Below are positions 30,305-42,124 of a stretch of 64,000 nucleotides of DNA, piece after piece; position 1 is the first letter of the stretch; every line of letters starts with the position of its first letter. The stretch lies in the NCBI GenBank assembly GCA_965153455.1, contig OZ234497.1:14122302-14186301 (forward strand). Direction: 5' to 3'. A program made the translations under genes and the position numbers. The notes under the pieces were generated by a model that was not told the origin of the DNA, ran no database searches, and worked only from the letters and a program-made list of their open reading frames with translations. The DNA is from Sphagnum compactum. Its lineage: Eukaryota > Bryophyta > Sphagnopsida > Sphagnales.

Positions 30305-33300
30305 CAAAAGCAATGGACACGGGTGCACAACTTTGAAAAAGCACTTCCTATTTTCTTCATAAAGCAAATTACGAAAATTGGTTTGATTTGTAGTCTCTTG
30401 CCTAAAGAAGCTGGAATAAGCTTTACTATGATGTTGATTAAAGTATGGCAGTTGTTTTTTTTCCATTCTTCCTGCTTTCTTGGACTGAAAGTTTGTTGCA
30501 GCATATCAAACAAAAGCGTGTGCAGCTTGAGAGAAAGCACTTGCCATTCAAGTTTCATGTGACATCACATGACACAATGGACATGTTGCGTCTGGGAAAA
30601 AGGATACTCTTGCTTGTGATATTGTGTTGTGGGCTAGGTTATTGGCCATGTTTCATTGTTGTCCAAACATACATCATCGCCCCCTCATTCCCAAAACACA
30701 CAAACCTCCCCAACTTGGAAGCCTAGTAGAGGATCAAAAAAGAGTATCCTCTACAGGCCATCATGAAACCAATTGTGATTTGGGGCTACACAAACCACCT
30801 GCCACCAAGTGGCTGATCCATTTTGTAGGGCCTTAAACTAAAAAATTATTTGCAACTTGATGGGCCACTTTCAATCCCTTAAAAAAGGGGATAGAAAAGA
30901 AGACATAACTTAGAGTTATCCAAACATTGGGCGAAATGAGGAGTAAAGATGAAAACTGTACACAGGCAGAAAAAGGAAAAAAAGCAGGGAACCAAGCTAA
31001 TTTTCTCACCTAAATTGGTCCTCTAGGAAGTTTCACCCCTATACGATTTGGAATTGCCTTACCTGCATGTTGATTGCTGGCTCATATTCTTCACTTTACC
31101 CAGCCTTCTCAAAATAAAATTCTAAACTGTGGGCACTAAATAAACTATGGGCATTAACTCTTTTACACTTTAAGTTGGCCATATTTCGGGCTTCACACTT
31201 ACACAAGGTGCATGCATGTATTTTTAAAATACACTCACATTGTCTTCTGTATTTTCTTTCATCATGTAATGCCCTGTGAGTATCATTTGGAAATACGCAC
31301 TTGTATAAAAAAATCATGATCTTCAATGACATTAGAAGCTGCAATGCCCTCATTTAATTATAAAACTTGATTTTTGTCAAAAAATAAACAAATGATCGCA
31401 ATACGCATAATATGTTCTAAATTCAGATTGCATTTTCTTTTTTTCTTTTTTTTTAAAGAATATTCAAAACAACAACTATGGAAGTGAATTTTGTTCCAAA
31501 AAAAAATACAAAGGAAAAAAAGGGAGTAAACCAACAAATTGTAGACAAGAGGAAAGAAGAGGTATTTGCAAAATCTTTTTCATTGTGGTTTTGTGAACTC
31601 TTCCCATGTTCCTCCACTTTGTTTAGGTTTTTTTCAAGTGTAATTGGTGCCATTCTTGTCATATTGCAATTTCTTTCATTATTGTGACCGTCAACAATGA
31701 CCTCTCTCAAGTGAACTCTTTCTTCCCTTTGTCATTTTCCATTCTTTTATTTTATCATCATCTTGCAACTCCCATGAATTGTGATTTTGGGTGACCTAGA
31801 TCCCCCCATGTTGTTCATCTACATTGTTTGGTGGTGTAAGTGGTAGTACCATGGTCATCTTGCAATTCCTTTGATTGTTTCATGCTTCATCAATGACCTA
31901 TTTTAGGTGAGTTTCACCCCTTGTTATCTGGCAAGCAATTTCATCATGATCTTCTACGACAATATCCTTGAATTATTTTTATAAAATCACAGTTGTCAAT
32001 GATAGTAGGTGCAATACCCTAGTTTGTTTGCAAATCATAGTTTGAATGTCAGAGGTGCATACCTTCATTTTTGTGTAGACCATAATTTTTCACCTCAATG
32101 GGAAGTGTAATAACCCCATTTTGTTGTATTTAAATTTAATTTTTTTCATGAGAAAAAAATTGGAATACCTTTTGCATTTGCATATATTCCATTTTTGCTT
32201 GTGTGTTCTCTTTCGACAAAATGTACAAGATTTTGATTTTGGTTTATGAGTGGTGTATTATAAAATGATGGATGTGAAAGAAAAACTGGGTATATTCATG
32301 ATCAAGTCCTCCAAAAGGATTATCACACTCAAAAAATTTATGGGGTCATGTATTTCTTTACATTTTCAAGACTCAAAATTGTGATTATTTGTTGTATTTT
32401 AAGATGCTCTTTTAAAGAATACCTTCACATGATTTGAAATTTGTGAGCCAATCACAAAAGTGATTTGAATATAATGTCCAGTTGAGTCTTAATACAAAAA
32501 AAAATGACTAGTAACAAGAACAATAACAAAATGAATAAAAGGGATGGCATATAAGGCCTTCATTAGATGGATTGATAGATCATATGTTTTTTATAAAAAA
32601 AATTCCTTGATGTAAGAATTTTTCAAGAAAGTTGGCCATCAAGGATAGGATAATGAAAATACATCATTTAAAGGTTTTTAAGGGCTCTTATAGCTTCAAA
32701 TCCTTAAAATATTTCTAGGGTATAAAAATCCAAAAAGTAGGAATTACACAACATCAAGACTTCGGTCATGGATTGATTCCAAGTTGTGGAGTCTTATTAT
32801 GGCAAAAAGTATATTTTATCATATTAATCATACTTGTTGATTTCAGGTTTATGTCCATCTTATGGACCAATGACTATTCACAGAAACTGTTTTTGCGTGT
32901 TGACGGGGTTCATGTTTCAGATAGGGTTCTTTCGTGTTTTGTGTGTAGTCGTTGTTGGGAAGGACATTGAAACGCATGTTGTTGCTTGAACTTTGAAGCA
33001 CACATTGGTAGTGATGAACATATCATGTTGTGTACAAGCTTTGCAAAAAATCAAAGCTTCCTTGAATGCATGATATCATTTGTAATTGTGAATTACACAT
33101 TATCTACAACATCAACCCTAACCCTAGTACTAGATTGTTTTGATTTTTTGCATTGTTCATGCAACCAATAGTTTTGAAAACCTCTAAATTCGAGCAAGGA
33201 GATAAGGATATTTGACATTGTGAAGGATATTAACAGTTTGTCAATCACTGAAAGCACACAACATGTAAAAAATGTTGTAACACAACCACCTCACTTTGAG

Positions 33301-34739
33301 ATAGAACCTATGTTGAATACTACATTGATCATTTAAATATCAGAAACCTCATTGTGTATAAGGTTCCCACAAGAGTGCATCCTTGGGGCATCAACTTCAA
33401 AGTTGTTACTCCAAAAATCTGCTCAATTATAATTCCAAGGATTTTTCCTTGTGTGTTAGAAAGGTAGATTGGATGTTGCAACCTATGTTGTCCTTGGAGG
33501 TTGGTGATTTTGGCAACATTGGATGGGTTAGAATTGTCCGAGACTGATCAGGTATTTATCTTCATATTCCTTTACTCTTCATTTCCTTATTTGTTAGTTG
33601 TGATGGCAATAATGTTCAAGAAAGAACATGGAGTGGTTGATGGCTTATGGACATTAGGTCTTGCTCTTACAAGATTTTTGATTATTTTTTACCTATTGTA
33701 AGTGTTAAATCATATGTATTGCTACACATCCTGAAGTTCATTTTTGAATTTTAAGTTAGACTATGATAGGTTTCCTAGCAAACAAACAAAAACACAAACA
33801 AAGTTTTCAGTTTTCTAGTCTAAGTTAACTTGAACAAGTGGGGATCTCTGGATGTTGTTTTGCTGCAACTTTAGTATTTCTACAACATCTCTATTCATAT
33901 GTAGCTATGTTCATATGTAGCCATTCCAAGTTATTGTTCTATGATAGGTTAGGTTTTGATAACTTTGAAATAACACAACCTGTCTATGCAAGGTGTTGAT
34001 TGTCATTCATTTTTGGAATATTTTTGGATGTTATTGGTTGAGTTGTTTGCACCCTAAAATCTAAAACCAAAGAGTGTGTGCTCTCTAATGTTAAATGATC
34101 AAGAAAACAAGGTGAGAAGGTTAGAATCAACATTGATATTTTACATGTAGAATCAATAGTTCTTACTTGCACTTAGAAGGATGCTAGTCCATGAGCCTAC
34201 AAGCATGAGCATGAGCAAGCGAGCATGAGCAAGTGAGTGGGACCGAATCTTTTTTAAAATATTTTTTCCACATGGATAAAATAACAAGAGAATATTTTTT
34301 GACACATAGTACAAAATATTTGGTTGGAAGAATATTCTGCCATGTGTTTAGGGATGAATGATCTTTATGGATGAAAATATGGATGAACTTTATTCTGAAT
34401 GTTGACAACTATTAAGGGTTTTTTCTATTCTTCTTAAATCTAATTTTTTTTTTTATCTTTTAAGCTTTTTAATTCTGGTTTAAATGTTATCAACAGGTTG
34501 TTGCAAATCAATAGTTATAGAAAATCAGATTTAATTATTTTCTTCCAAAGGTAAAAGCAAAACTAAATTTAATCTTTCATAGCAAATTGAAGAAATGAAT
34601 ATATCTAAGTTCTAAGTGAACCTATTCATAAACCAAAAATGCAAGCAAGACATAATCTCCAAAATAAAAGAAAAAAAGAAGTTCCAAAAGATCAAAAGTT
34701 TACAAGAAGTTCCAAAAAGATCTTTATATCAATTCTCAC
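30305..34739. other. AT-rich intergenic sequence, no supported gene
   Basis: No conserved coding region seen on either strand. A small GCATGAGCAAG micro-repeat lies at 34192-34240. Confidence 0.5.
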
Positions 34740-35065
34740 ATTCTTCTATTTATACCAAACATAACACTATTTTAAATTAAACAATCATTAGCCAATAAAA
34801 CTTGAATTTAAACTATAAAAATTATTATTCACATGTTTAAGCTAACCTATTATTATCAACAACTGGTTACTATACAAGTTGGTTACCAATTAACTTAACT
34901 CCTTGGTTACTCTAACACCTATTACTAATTATTTCAATTGACCGGTTCACTTAAAATCATGTTATTATGTAATAGTTGTCTTAAGTATAAAAGTTATATT
35001 ACTTCATTGGTTACCAATTGGGTACAACTGGTTAGTATGTACACATTTGAAAAATTGGGTTAACA
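34740..35065 (-). repeat. LTR-like sequence following coiled-coil gene copy A
   Basis: Read on the minus strand it begins TGTTAACCC directly after a purine tract (CAAGAGGGGGTAA). It holds many short repeats of the AACCAGTTG/GGTTACC type and reaches a TATAAATAG box at about 34757-34748, a U3-like layout. The far end was not located, so the extent is partial. Confidence 0.4.
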
Positions 35066-38000
35066 TTACCCCCTCTTGAAAATCAGATTTCGTCTTTGAA
35101 ATCAATCACCTAGAACTACCTATTTAATTCTTGTAGTCAAATCCTTAATAGGTTGTTCATCTATGGTATCAACAGGTTTAGCTAAAGGAACAAATTGAGA
35201 TCCTGGTCTCTCAACAACAAGTGTGTCCTTCAGTACTATCTCTAGAGTCTTGAAAACTTTAGAAGCAAATGTAATAATGTCAATCAAAATAACCTCTACA
35301 CCTACCCCATTATTTAGTATAACTAATGGTACAGGTTTGGGAGTAACAAGTTCTTTCAATCCTTCTACCTGAGTATTAACAACTATAACAACTACAACAA
35401 TGGCTAACTTTGCTCCTCCTTAGATTAGTTTTAGTTCATCAATGGTAGTGACCACAAGTTCACTTCGAAAACTTGTAGCTACAGTCATTGCTTGCACAAG
35501 TGAAAACTTCTGGAAAATAATAATAGGTACATCAACCAGTTTATTAATAAGTTTGTCATATGTATAGCCATCAAACTACAATCGATATGCAACCAATTCA
35601 TTCATGTAGGCTTTTTCATCTGCACGAATTATTTCTAAACTATCTTGGATCTATTCTTCCGTAATCTCTTGTATTGTTTGCTACCATTCCTTCCATTTCA
35701 AGTTTTTATTAACCAATGTTTGGTTTTGTACCTTAAACAAAGCATTGTCCAAAAGCAATTCCTCAAATTCCTTCAATTGATTATCCATATATGTAGTTTG
35801 AGATTTTTTCCTAATGCTTGACGAAGTGTTTCCAATTCGCCTTTTAATGCTTGGATCTGTACCCAAAGCTCATGGGTATAATTTTCCATGTTAATGTTGA
35901 CTTTCATCAACTATTCCTTCCGCTGCAAACATGTGTTTTCTAGCTCCAATAGATTCTTCTCCCGTTGTACACTAATGGTTTCCATCTTGCCATAATCGTT
36001 TATTTATCAGTCAAGGTTAGTTTGTAGGGCCTTTAGGTTGTTATGGGTTTTCAAATGAGCTTGGTTTAGCCCATTATACTCCTATTGCAGAACTTTAGCC
36101 TTCTTGATTGCCTTTTTAGCTTTAACACTTTTGGCAACTAAGTGTTTATTCTTTGTTTGTAATGTAAGGAGTTAGGTTTTCATAGTAGCCAGGTCCTTAT
36201 CTCTGTTCTATAGGGCTTGTTTATGGCTAATTAGTTCTAATTAATGAGCCTATAACTAGTTGTTAGTATCCCCTAGCAGATTATCAACAATATTGTATTT
36301 GGTTTTCAAATCAACTAGGTTGTCTATTGTTTGAAACCAAGTCTAGGCAACTAGGGCTACTTGTTTAAAGAAAAGTGTAACATGTTTCAAGCTTTCGTGT
36401 TGAACATAGGTTGCCAACATCTCAAGAAAAATACAAACAAGTTTAGATTGAACTGGTTGAATTGGTTTTGTACCCGTTGTTAACAAGTTGCTAATGTATT
36501 CTATAGGAGCAAAAGTTTCTTGAATAGGTAAAGGCTTTTGATTTGGTACTTGTTCAAAATCAGGTTCACTTTGATCCTCCATGAATTGGTCACTTTCCAT
36601 CCTTATTGATTCGTAATCTAACTGCATTGTAACATCAGCTTCATGTTTTCATTGCCTGAACCCTCCAAATATACGATTCGTTGATAGGTGCAAGGTTTTT
36701 TCTTTGGTGGTGAATTAGTTAATTCTAGATTCGACTGGTATTTGGGTGTTGATGGCTCAATTTGTATCTTCACCCGATATGACTATCGAACAGGTCGTGG
36801 CAATATGTTAGTTGAGCGCATCGATCAACACTCACTAACTGTTTAAAAGCAAACATTACAGTGCTTAATAAGTGATTTTGTTAATTTTTTATTCATTGGA
36901 TTAAATTTCAAATCAATTCACATGTTCCCATGATATATTAAAAATACAATTATATAAATAAATCTTATAATTTCAACATCAAATTAAATTACGACTTTAA
37001 AACATGAAAAAACCAAGCAAACGTTACACTTACTATGGTATGTGTTATTGTGACTACACCCCAATGTCATAAATGAACTTCTATAATTGGTCCAAAATAA
37101 CAGGTTGTTGCTTTCCTATGATATTAACCCTGCTATGATCTTCTTTTGGTGCTCAGTCCATCGGGTCAATTCCATTGACATTTCTGTCAACATAATAGCA
37201 CACCAATTAATCTTCTTCCCTTTGTTTGCCAAATTAAGAGTAATGGCAATGCAGTTACTGAAATAAGCTAACCTTTCCCGTTGGTAAATGATTTGTAGAA
37301 TTGCTGCAAACTTAGCGTGGTATTCCTCCTTCATCCAAATGATGTTCCATTGTTCTTTGTTAATAAACACATTTGATCCAACTATGTTCTTGAAAGCAAC
37401 TTGGCCTCCTTGACCAATGCGTTCGCTACATCAACCGTTCCTTCAACATTGACACCAAATTACTGAGCAATTAAGGCTTGGTCAATAGTGATCTTCTCAC
37501 CACAAACAATTGGGTGAAAGCACACTAGGGTGTCACTATTTCAGTGGATTAGAGACCCCTTTCAAAGTCCTTTTCTAGTGTAGTTGAAAATTGGCTAAAA
37601 ATATGATATTTAGATGATATTGAAAGTAACAATTTTTTCCCCTTTCCAATTTCAAATCATGATGCTATAAGACATATAAAGAATATCACAAAAGATTATT
37701 TTTTTAAATAGTAATTTTTAAATGCTCAAAAATTCTTTTAAAATAATTATAGTTTTTGCGATTTTAAAAAGTCCATAACATAATAAATTAAAATCACATT
37801 CCATTCATTCAATGGATCTTTAGTTTCTTAAACATAGTTCATTCACTATCCAAAGTTTCAAACACATAAGACTAACACATTATAAAATAAAAGTCCATAT
37901 CCATGAGTTTTGCAAGTGTGACAAAAAATGTGGGAAAAGTTCGAAAGTCGATTATTTATTGGCTATCCACAATTTTGATTTGATTTTTTCATTCTTGGAA

Positions 38001-38760
38001 GGTTGATTATGATAATTTTAGATAAGTGAGTCCCTTTTTTATTATTTGAATGAATTTTATTTTATTTATTTTCTTGTATCTAAGGAATACAAGAAAAATT
38101 GTCATTGTGATGTCCATATAAGGTCACCATAGTGTGCAAACACACAACTGCCCTAATGCGTCCATCCTCTATGGATTCCCAAGTGTGCAAAAATTCCTCC
38201 AACAAGTTTAGTTATGGAACTATTTAGTGAACAACAAATAAGCCACCCAAACCGGCTCGCTTTGCCCACTGTCACTCTTTGGATCCCATCTAGATCCACT
38301 AAAGCATTTTTTGAATTTCTTTTGCTTCAACAAGTGTTTGCTTTCGGGTCACTTTGGTAAGTGAACTGCCCTCCTCCACTTGTTATTTTCCCTTGTGCTT
38401 CATCATGTATTTGGATTGGCCTTTGGTAGGTACAACAACATGTGTGTCAGGACAATCAATTTTTACATCAAAGAATACTGCTTCAACCAGTGCTAATGAA
38501 AAATTCGCCAGTTGCTCAACTTCAACAGGTTGTTCAGCTTTTTGTTCTACCTTTGTAATTTTCCTTTCCACCTATTCTTCCTCCTCAAAATCATTAATTA
38601 CGACAAATGTAGGTGCAGGAGGTGAAAAATGTCTTCGAAGGTCTTGTAATGTTTTTTCAAATCATTCTCCCACAATAGCAACAGGTTTTATTGCTTCAAA
38701 TATTTCATGTTCTACTTCTTTCTCTTCCCAATAACTTTCATTATTCTCTTGAAATACAAA
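35066..38760 (-). pseudogene. Decayed gene for an unidentified coiled-coil protein, copy A
   Basis: Protein-like minus-strand segments in a consistent order: a Glu-rich start with VERKITKVEQKAEQPVEVEQ (38383-38571); FHPIVCGEKITIDQ (about 37490); a helical block with IIYQRERLAYFSN and LANKGKKINWCAIM (37116-37370). Then come a basic SPPKKKP patch (about 36690), an acidic region (36343-36627), a long Lys/Leu coiled coil (35681-36300) and a C-terminal block (35120-35359). A 195-bp intron with GTAAGT donor (37033) and AAACAG acceptor (36839) fits the reading. A TIR element interrupts it at 37520-38137. Many stops show it is dead. Copy B at 39662-41615 is a paralogue of the C-terminal half. I do not recognise the family; the purine tract and LTR-like start just downstream suggest it is carried by an LTR retrotransposon (inference). 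Confidence 0.5.
37520..38137. mobile_element. Small TIR element inserted in coiled-coil gene copy A
   Basis: The left end GCACACTAGGGTGTCACTAT and right end, reverse-complemented, GCACACTATGGTGACCTTAT agree at about 15 of 20 positions. The 618-bp interior is AT-rich and non-coding. It separates two coding-like parts that otherwise abut in protein order. No clear target duplication. Confidence 0.4.
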
Positions 38761-39339
38761 AGGCGACCTTGATGCAAGTGGTTCAATGTAAATTGCACCA
38801 ATTGCTCTAAAAGCTTCTTTTCTAACTCTTTGCAATTATCTTTCCTCTCCTTCTTTGTCTTTTCTTTGTTTTCTCAAGTCTGCCTCCTTCTTGCTTGCTT
38901 GTTCTTTTTCTCAACTAATCCAAGGCACTCATTGCTTCATTTTGGTGCAACAAAAGATATAAGGGAATCCAAAATGAAAAAACATTTTAGGGGTACGTTA
39001 GTGCCATTCCATTGTATGTTTTAAGATGAAATAATCAATTAAATAATGAATAACATCATTAATGAAATGTGTACCTTGATCAATGTTGACAGGTTTTTCT
39101 ATTCCCATTAAGGTTTTCAACTTTTAATTTTTCCAACAATAGTTTTTAAAACATCAACAAGAACATTAAAAACTTTAACAATTTAAATTAACTACAATTC
39201 CTAAACTAATATGTACACAAATTACTCAAAGTTTCAAGAAAGTTGGTTGAAAAGGAAATGCTTCATGTTCCAAAGTGAAATAAAAACTCAAAATAAAAAA
39301 TGAAATCAAAAGTCTCCATGTCCAAATAGGTCTATCCTT

Positions 39340-39661
39340 TTAGTCTTATACTAGTTAATTCAAAATGAAGTAGTCATAATTGACTATTTAAATTAGCCAA
39401 TAAATGAACAATCCAAAATTTCAAAAAACTACACCCTATTTTACTATCTATTGAACTACTTGTTCTACCACCTGTTCTATAGATTACCGGTTGACTAACA
39501 TGTGAACTTGTCTACTAACCTAACATAATACTATCTATCAGGTTTAGTAATGGGTTAGGTTAATGCTATAGGGTAGATTAAATAATAGATTAGACTTTAA
39601 GTTTAACAACTTCCTTAAATCTATAACCTATTAGGTCATTTGTTACTAAATCTAAGTAACA
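39340..39661 (-). repeat. LTR-like sequence following coiled-coil gene copy B
   Basis: On the minus strand it begins TGTTACTTAG immediately after CAAAGGGGGATAT, mirroring the arrangement after copy A. The far end was not found, so the left limit is nominal. Confidence 0.35.
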
Positions 39662-41615
39662 ATATCCCCCTTTGAAAACTACATTTCGTCCTCAAAATGC
39701 TAGCTCAAAGTCCTAGTTAGTTTGGTCTTCTGCAATTGGTTGGTTGATGGCTCCTTCGATAGGTTCAACACCTATTTCCTCCCCACAGGTTTAGCTTGAT
39801 TCAAAATCTGAAAACTTATCAATGCTATAGTCCTTTGTCAATCATGTCTTTCTTCAAAGGTCACTATGGGTTTTATGAATACCTCTGAAACATGCAAGGT
39901 ATTAGAAATCAAAGTAATCTCTTGACCTATACCTATCTAGTGTGGGGTCAGAGGTAAACTAATAGATAAGAACTCCAAGGTCTTACTCCATTATCTAGTT
40001 ATAGTAAATGAGGGATCAATAGGCCTATTCCTTAATAGATTTCTCACTACCTCTCAAAGGTTCATTAGTAAAGTGGCAACTTGAATAAGTATGGTAAAAG
40101 TCAAAATAGGTAAGGGTATGATCTCTAAACTTGTTCCACCTCTTAATGGGCTAATTGGTTGGGTAATGGTAACATGTTGTACCATAGATGGTGCAACTAG
40201 GACTTTATTATTAGTTCTAATCTCCATGGATACAAAACTAAGAAGTTCATATTTAAAGTTATGGGAAGCAGTTTGATATGCTTACAGCTCCAGTTGGTAA
40301 CTCTATTCATCAGAGCGGGCTAATTCCATGTTTTCTTGAATCTGCTAATTTGTAAACTTTTGACCCGTTTGCCACCATTCCTTCCACTTGGGGTTTTTAT
40401 CTCCCAAGGCTTGATTTTGCACTTTGAATAATGTATTGTCTAGTAATAACTCCTCAAACTCCTTCAACCTATTGTTCATCCTAACAAGTAGAATGGGGTT
40501 GGGTTAATTCAACTATACCTTAACTGTTTCATACTGACCTTTCCATTCTTGGATTTGGGCAATTAAAGTTTATTTTTCCCTTCCAAACTTTATGTGGGCA
40601 ACTACTTGTTGGTCTTTCAATTCTTGACAAGTTTGTTCCAAACTGGTGTTGAAATATCTTGTTGTTACATATTCGACTCTTCCATTTTGGCATAGTCTTG
40701 CATCATTCACTCCAGGTCATCTTGGAAACATTTCAATTCATTGTGAGTTTTCCAATTGAGCTAATTGAGCTAACATATTTTTGCTATAGGTTTTTTGTTT
40801 TCCTAACAACCTGTTTTGCCTCTTTCAACTTGTTGGATAGGTTTTGGTTCTCATGTTGGACCTTATTCAATTGCCCCTTGACTATGACCAGTTCTTTGTC
40901 ACGATTCTTCAAAGTTTTCTTCACTATCTCTAGCTCTAGGCTACAAGTTTGCAAGCAATTATGGGTCTCAGACAAGTTCTTTTTGGATTGTTCAAACTCA
41001 ACTCTAAGGTTGGCAAGTTCTTGTAATGTTCCTGACTAGGTTGTGGCATTCTGGGCAACTTGTTCTAAAAACATACTAATTTCTGGTTATTTATGAAATG
41101 ATTAGAAACTAATATAGGTTGGGATATAAAAAACTATGGGTTTTTTACATGTATAAGTTCAACTATAAGTTGAATAGGTTGTGATGATTTTGCAACTACA
41201 ACTACAGGTTGTGTGGGTTTTGTAATTGGTATTACAGGTTCAATAGATTCAATAGGTTCAACTTGGATGTTGTCATTTGCCTGGTCCAGATTGGGCTTAG
41301 GTTCTTCCTTTAGGTTGCCTTGTATAGCCGTTGCTTGAAGCTTTTCTCCACCTCCACCTCCCATCTCATCTGAATAGGGTAGCTTTTCATCCTCCTTTAA
41401 GTCAACAACCTGTGACCTAAAATTAGTTCTAGATTTCTTTCTTGGTGGTGAGGTAATTTCAAAATTAGAAACCAAGATGGTAAAATCTAGCTTCCCCACA
41501 ACATGGAAAGTAGCTATGTTGAGATTAAAAGAGAAGGCAATCAATGAAATAAATCTAATAGCAGTTTCACAAGTAGATAATAGAAGACAATGTTGCATTA
41601 GGAACTTAATTTAAA
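39662..41615 (-). pseudogene. Decayed coiled-coil protein gene, copy B (paralogue of copy A)
   Basis: Minus-strand segments match copy A in order: SPPRKKSRTNF basic patch (near 41430), a region ending in Pro/Val-rich repeats (41134-41400), coiled coil with KNRDKELVIVKGQLNKVQ (40784-40975) and LKEFEELLLDNTLFKVQNQA (about 40385-40480). The last of these is nearly identical to LKEFEELLLDNALFKVQNQT in copy A (35681-35800). A C-terminal block near 39800-40020 also matches. Stops in all frames make it a pseudogene. The upstream half seen in copy A is absent here, replaced at 42125 by a copia remnant. Confidence 0.5.
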
Positions 41616-42124
41616 AAAAAGATGAAGAATTGGAACTTGAAAATCCAATGTGAGAGATAGAAATGTAGAAGTATACAAGTTCGGGACTTAACTTGTCCCT
41701 TGGAATAGGTGGTTTTGTGTGTGTTTTTAGTCGATGAAACTGACATACTAATAAAGGTGATGCAGTTGTTGAATGTGTTGGTCTTTTTTCCTTCAAGAAC
41801 TATTCCTTTGTAACAGGTTTAGGTGAAACCTCTCACTGCTGAACAACCTGTCGCTCTTGGCTAGCTAGTGATGTAAGTTCTTTCGGGGTTGTTCTTGGTG
41901 AAGGCATTTCAAATAAAGGGAACCACTTCCTAAACATAATATCTAAAATAGGCCCTGAATAACAATTGTTTACCTTAGTTTTGCTAGAAACTAAGTTAGC
42001 TGCTACTTTCTTTTGACGTTCTATCTAATGAATTAACTCAACCAGTAGTGGGTCAACACTATAGAACACTAATTAATAGGTTGCCCCCTGTTGAATAGGT
42101 CGAAAATACTATTTTATTTTCCTC

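Noticed and set aside
30725-30752. Hairpin GTAGAGGAT...ATCCTCTAC as a terminator
   Set aside because: Short and isolated in eukaryotic intergenic DNA; no transcript context.
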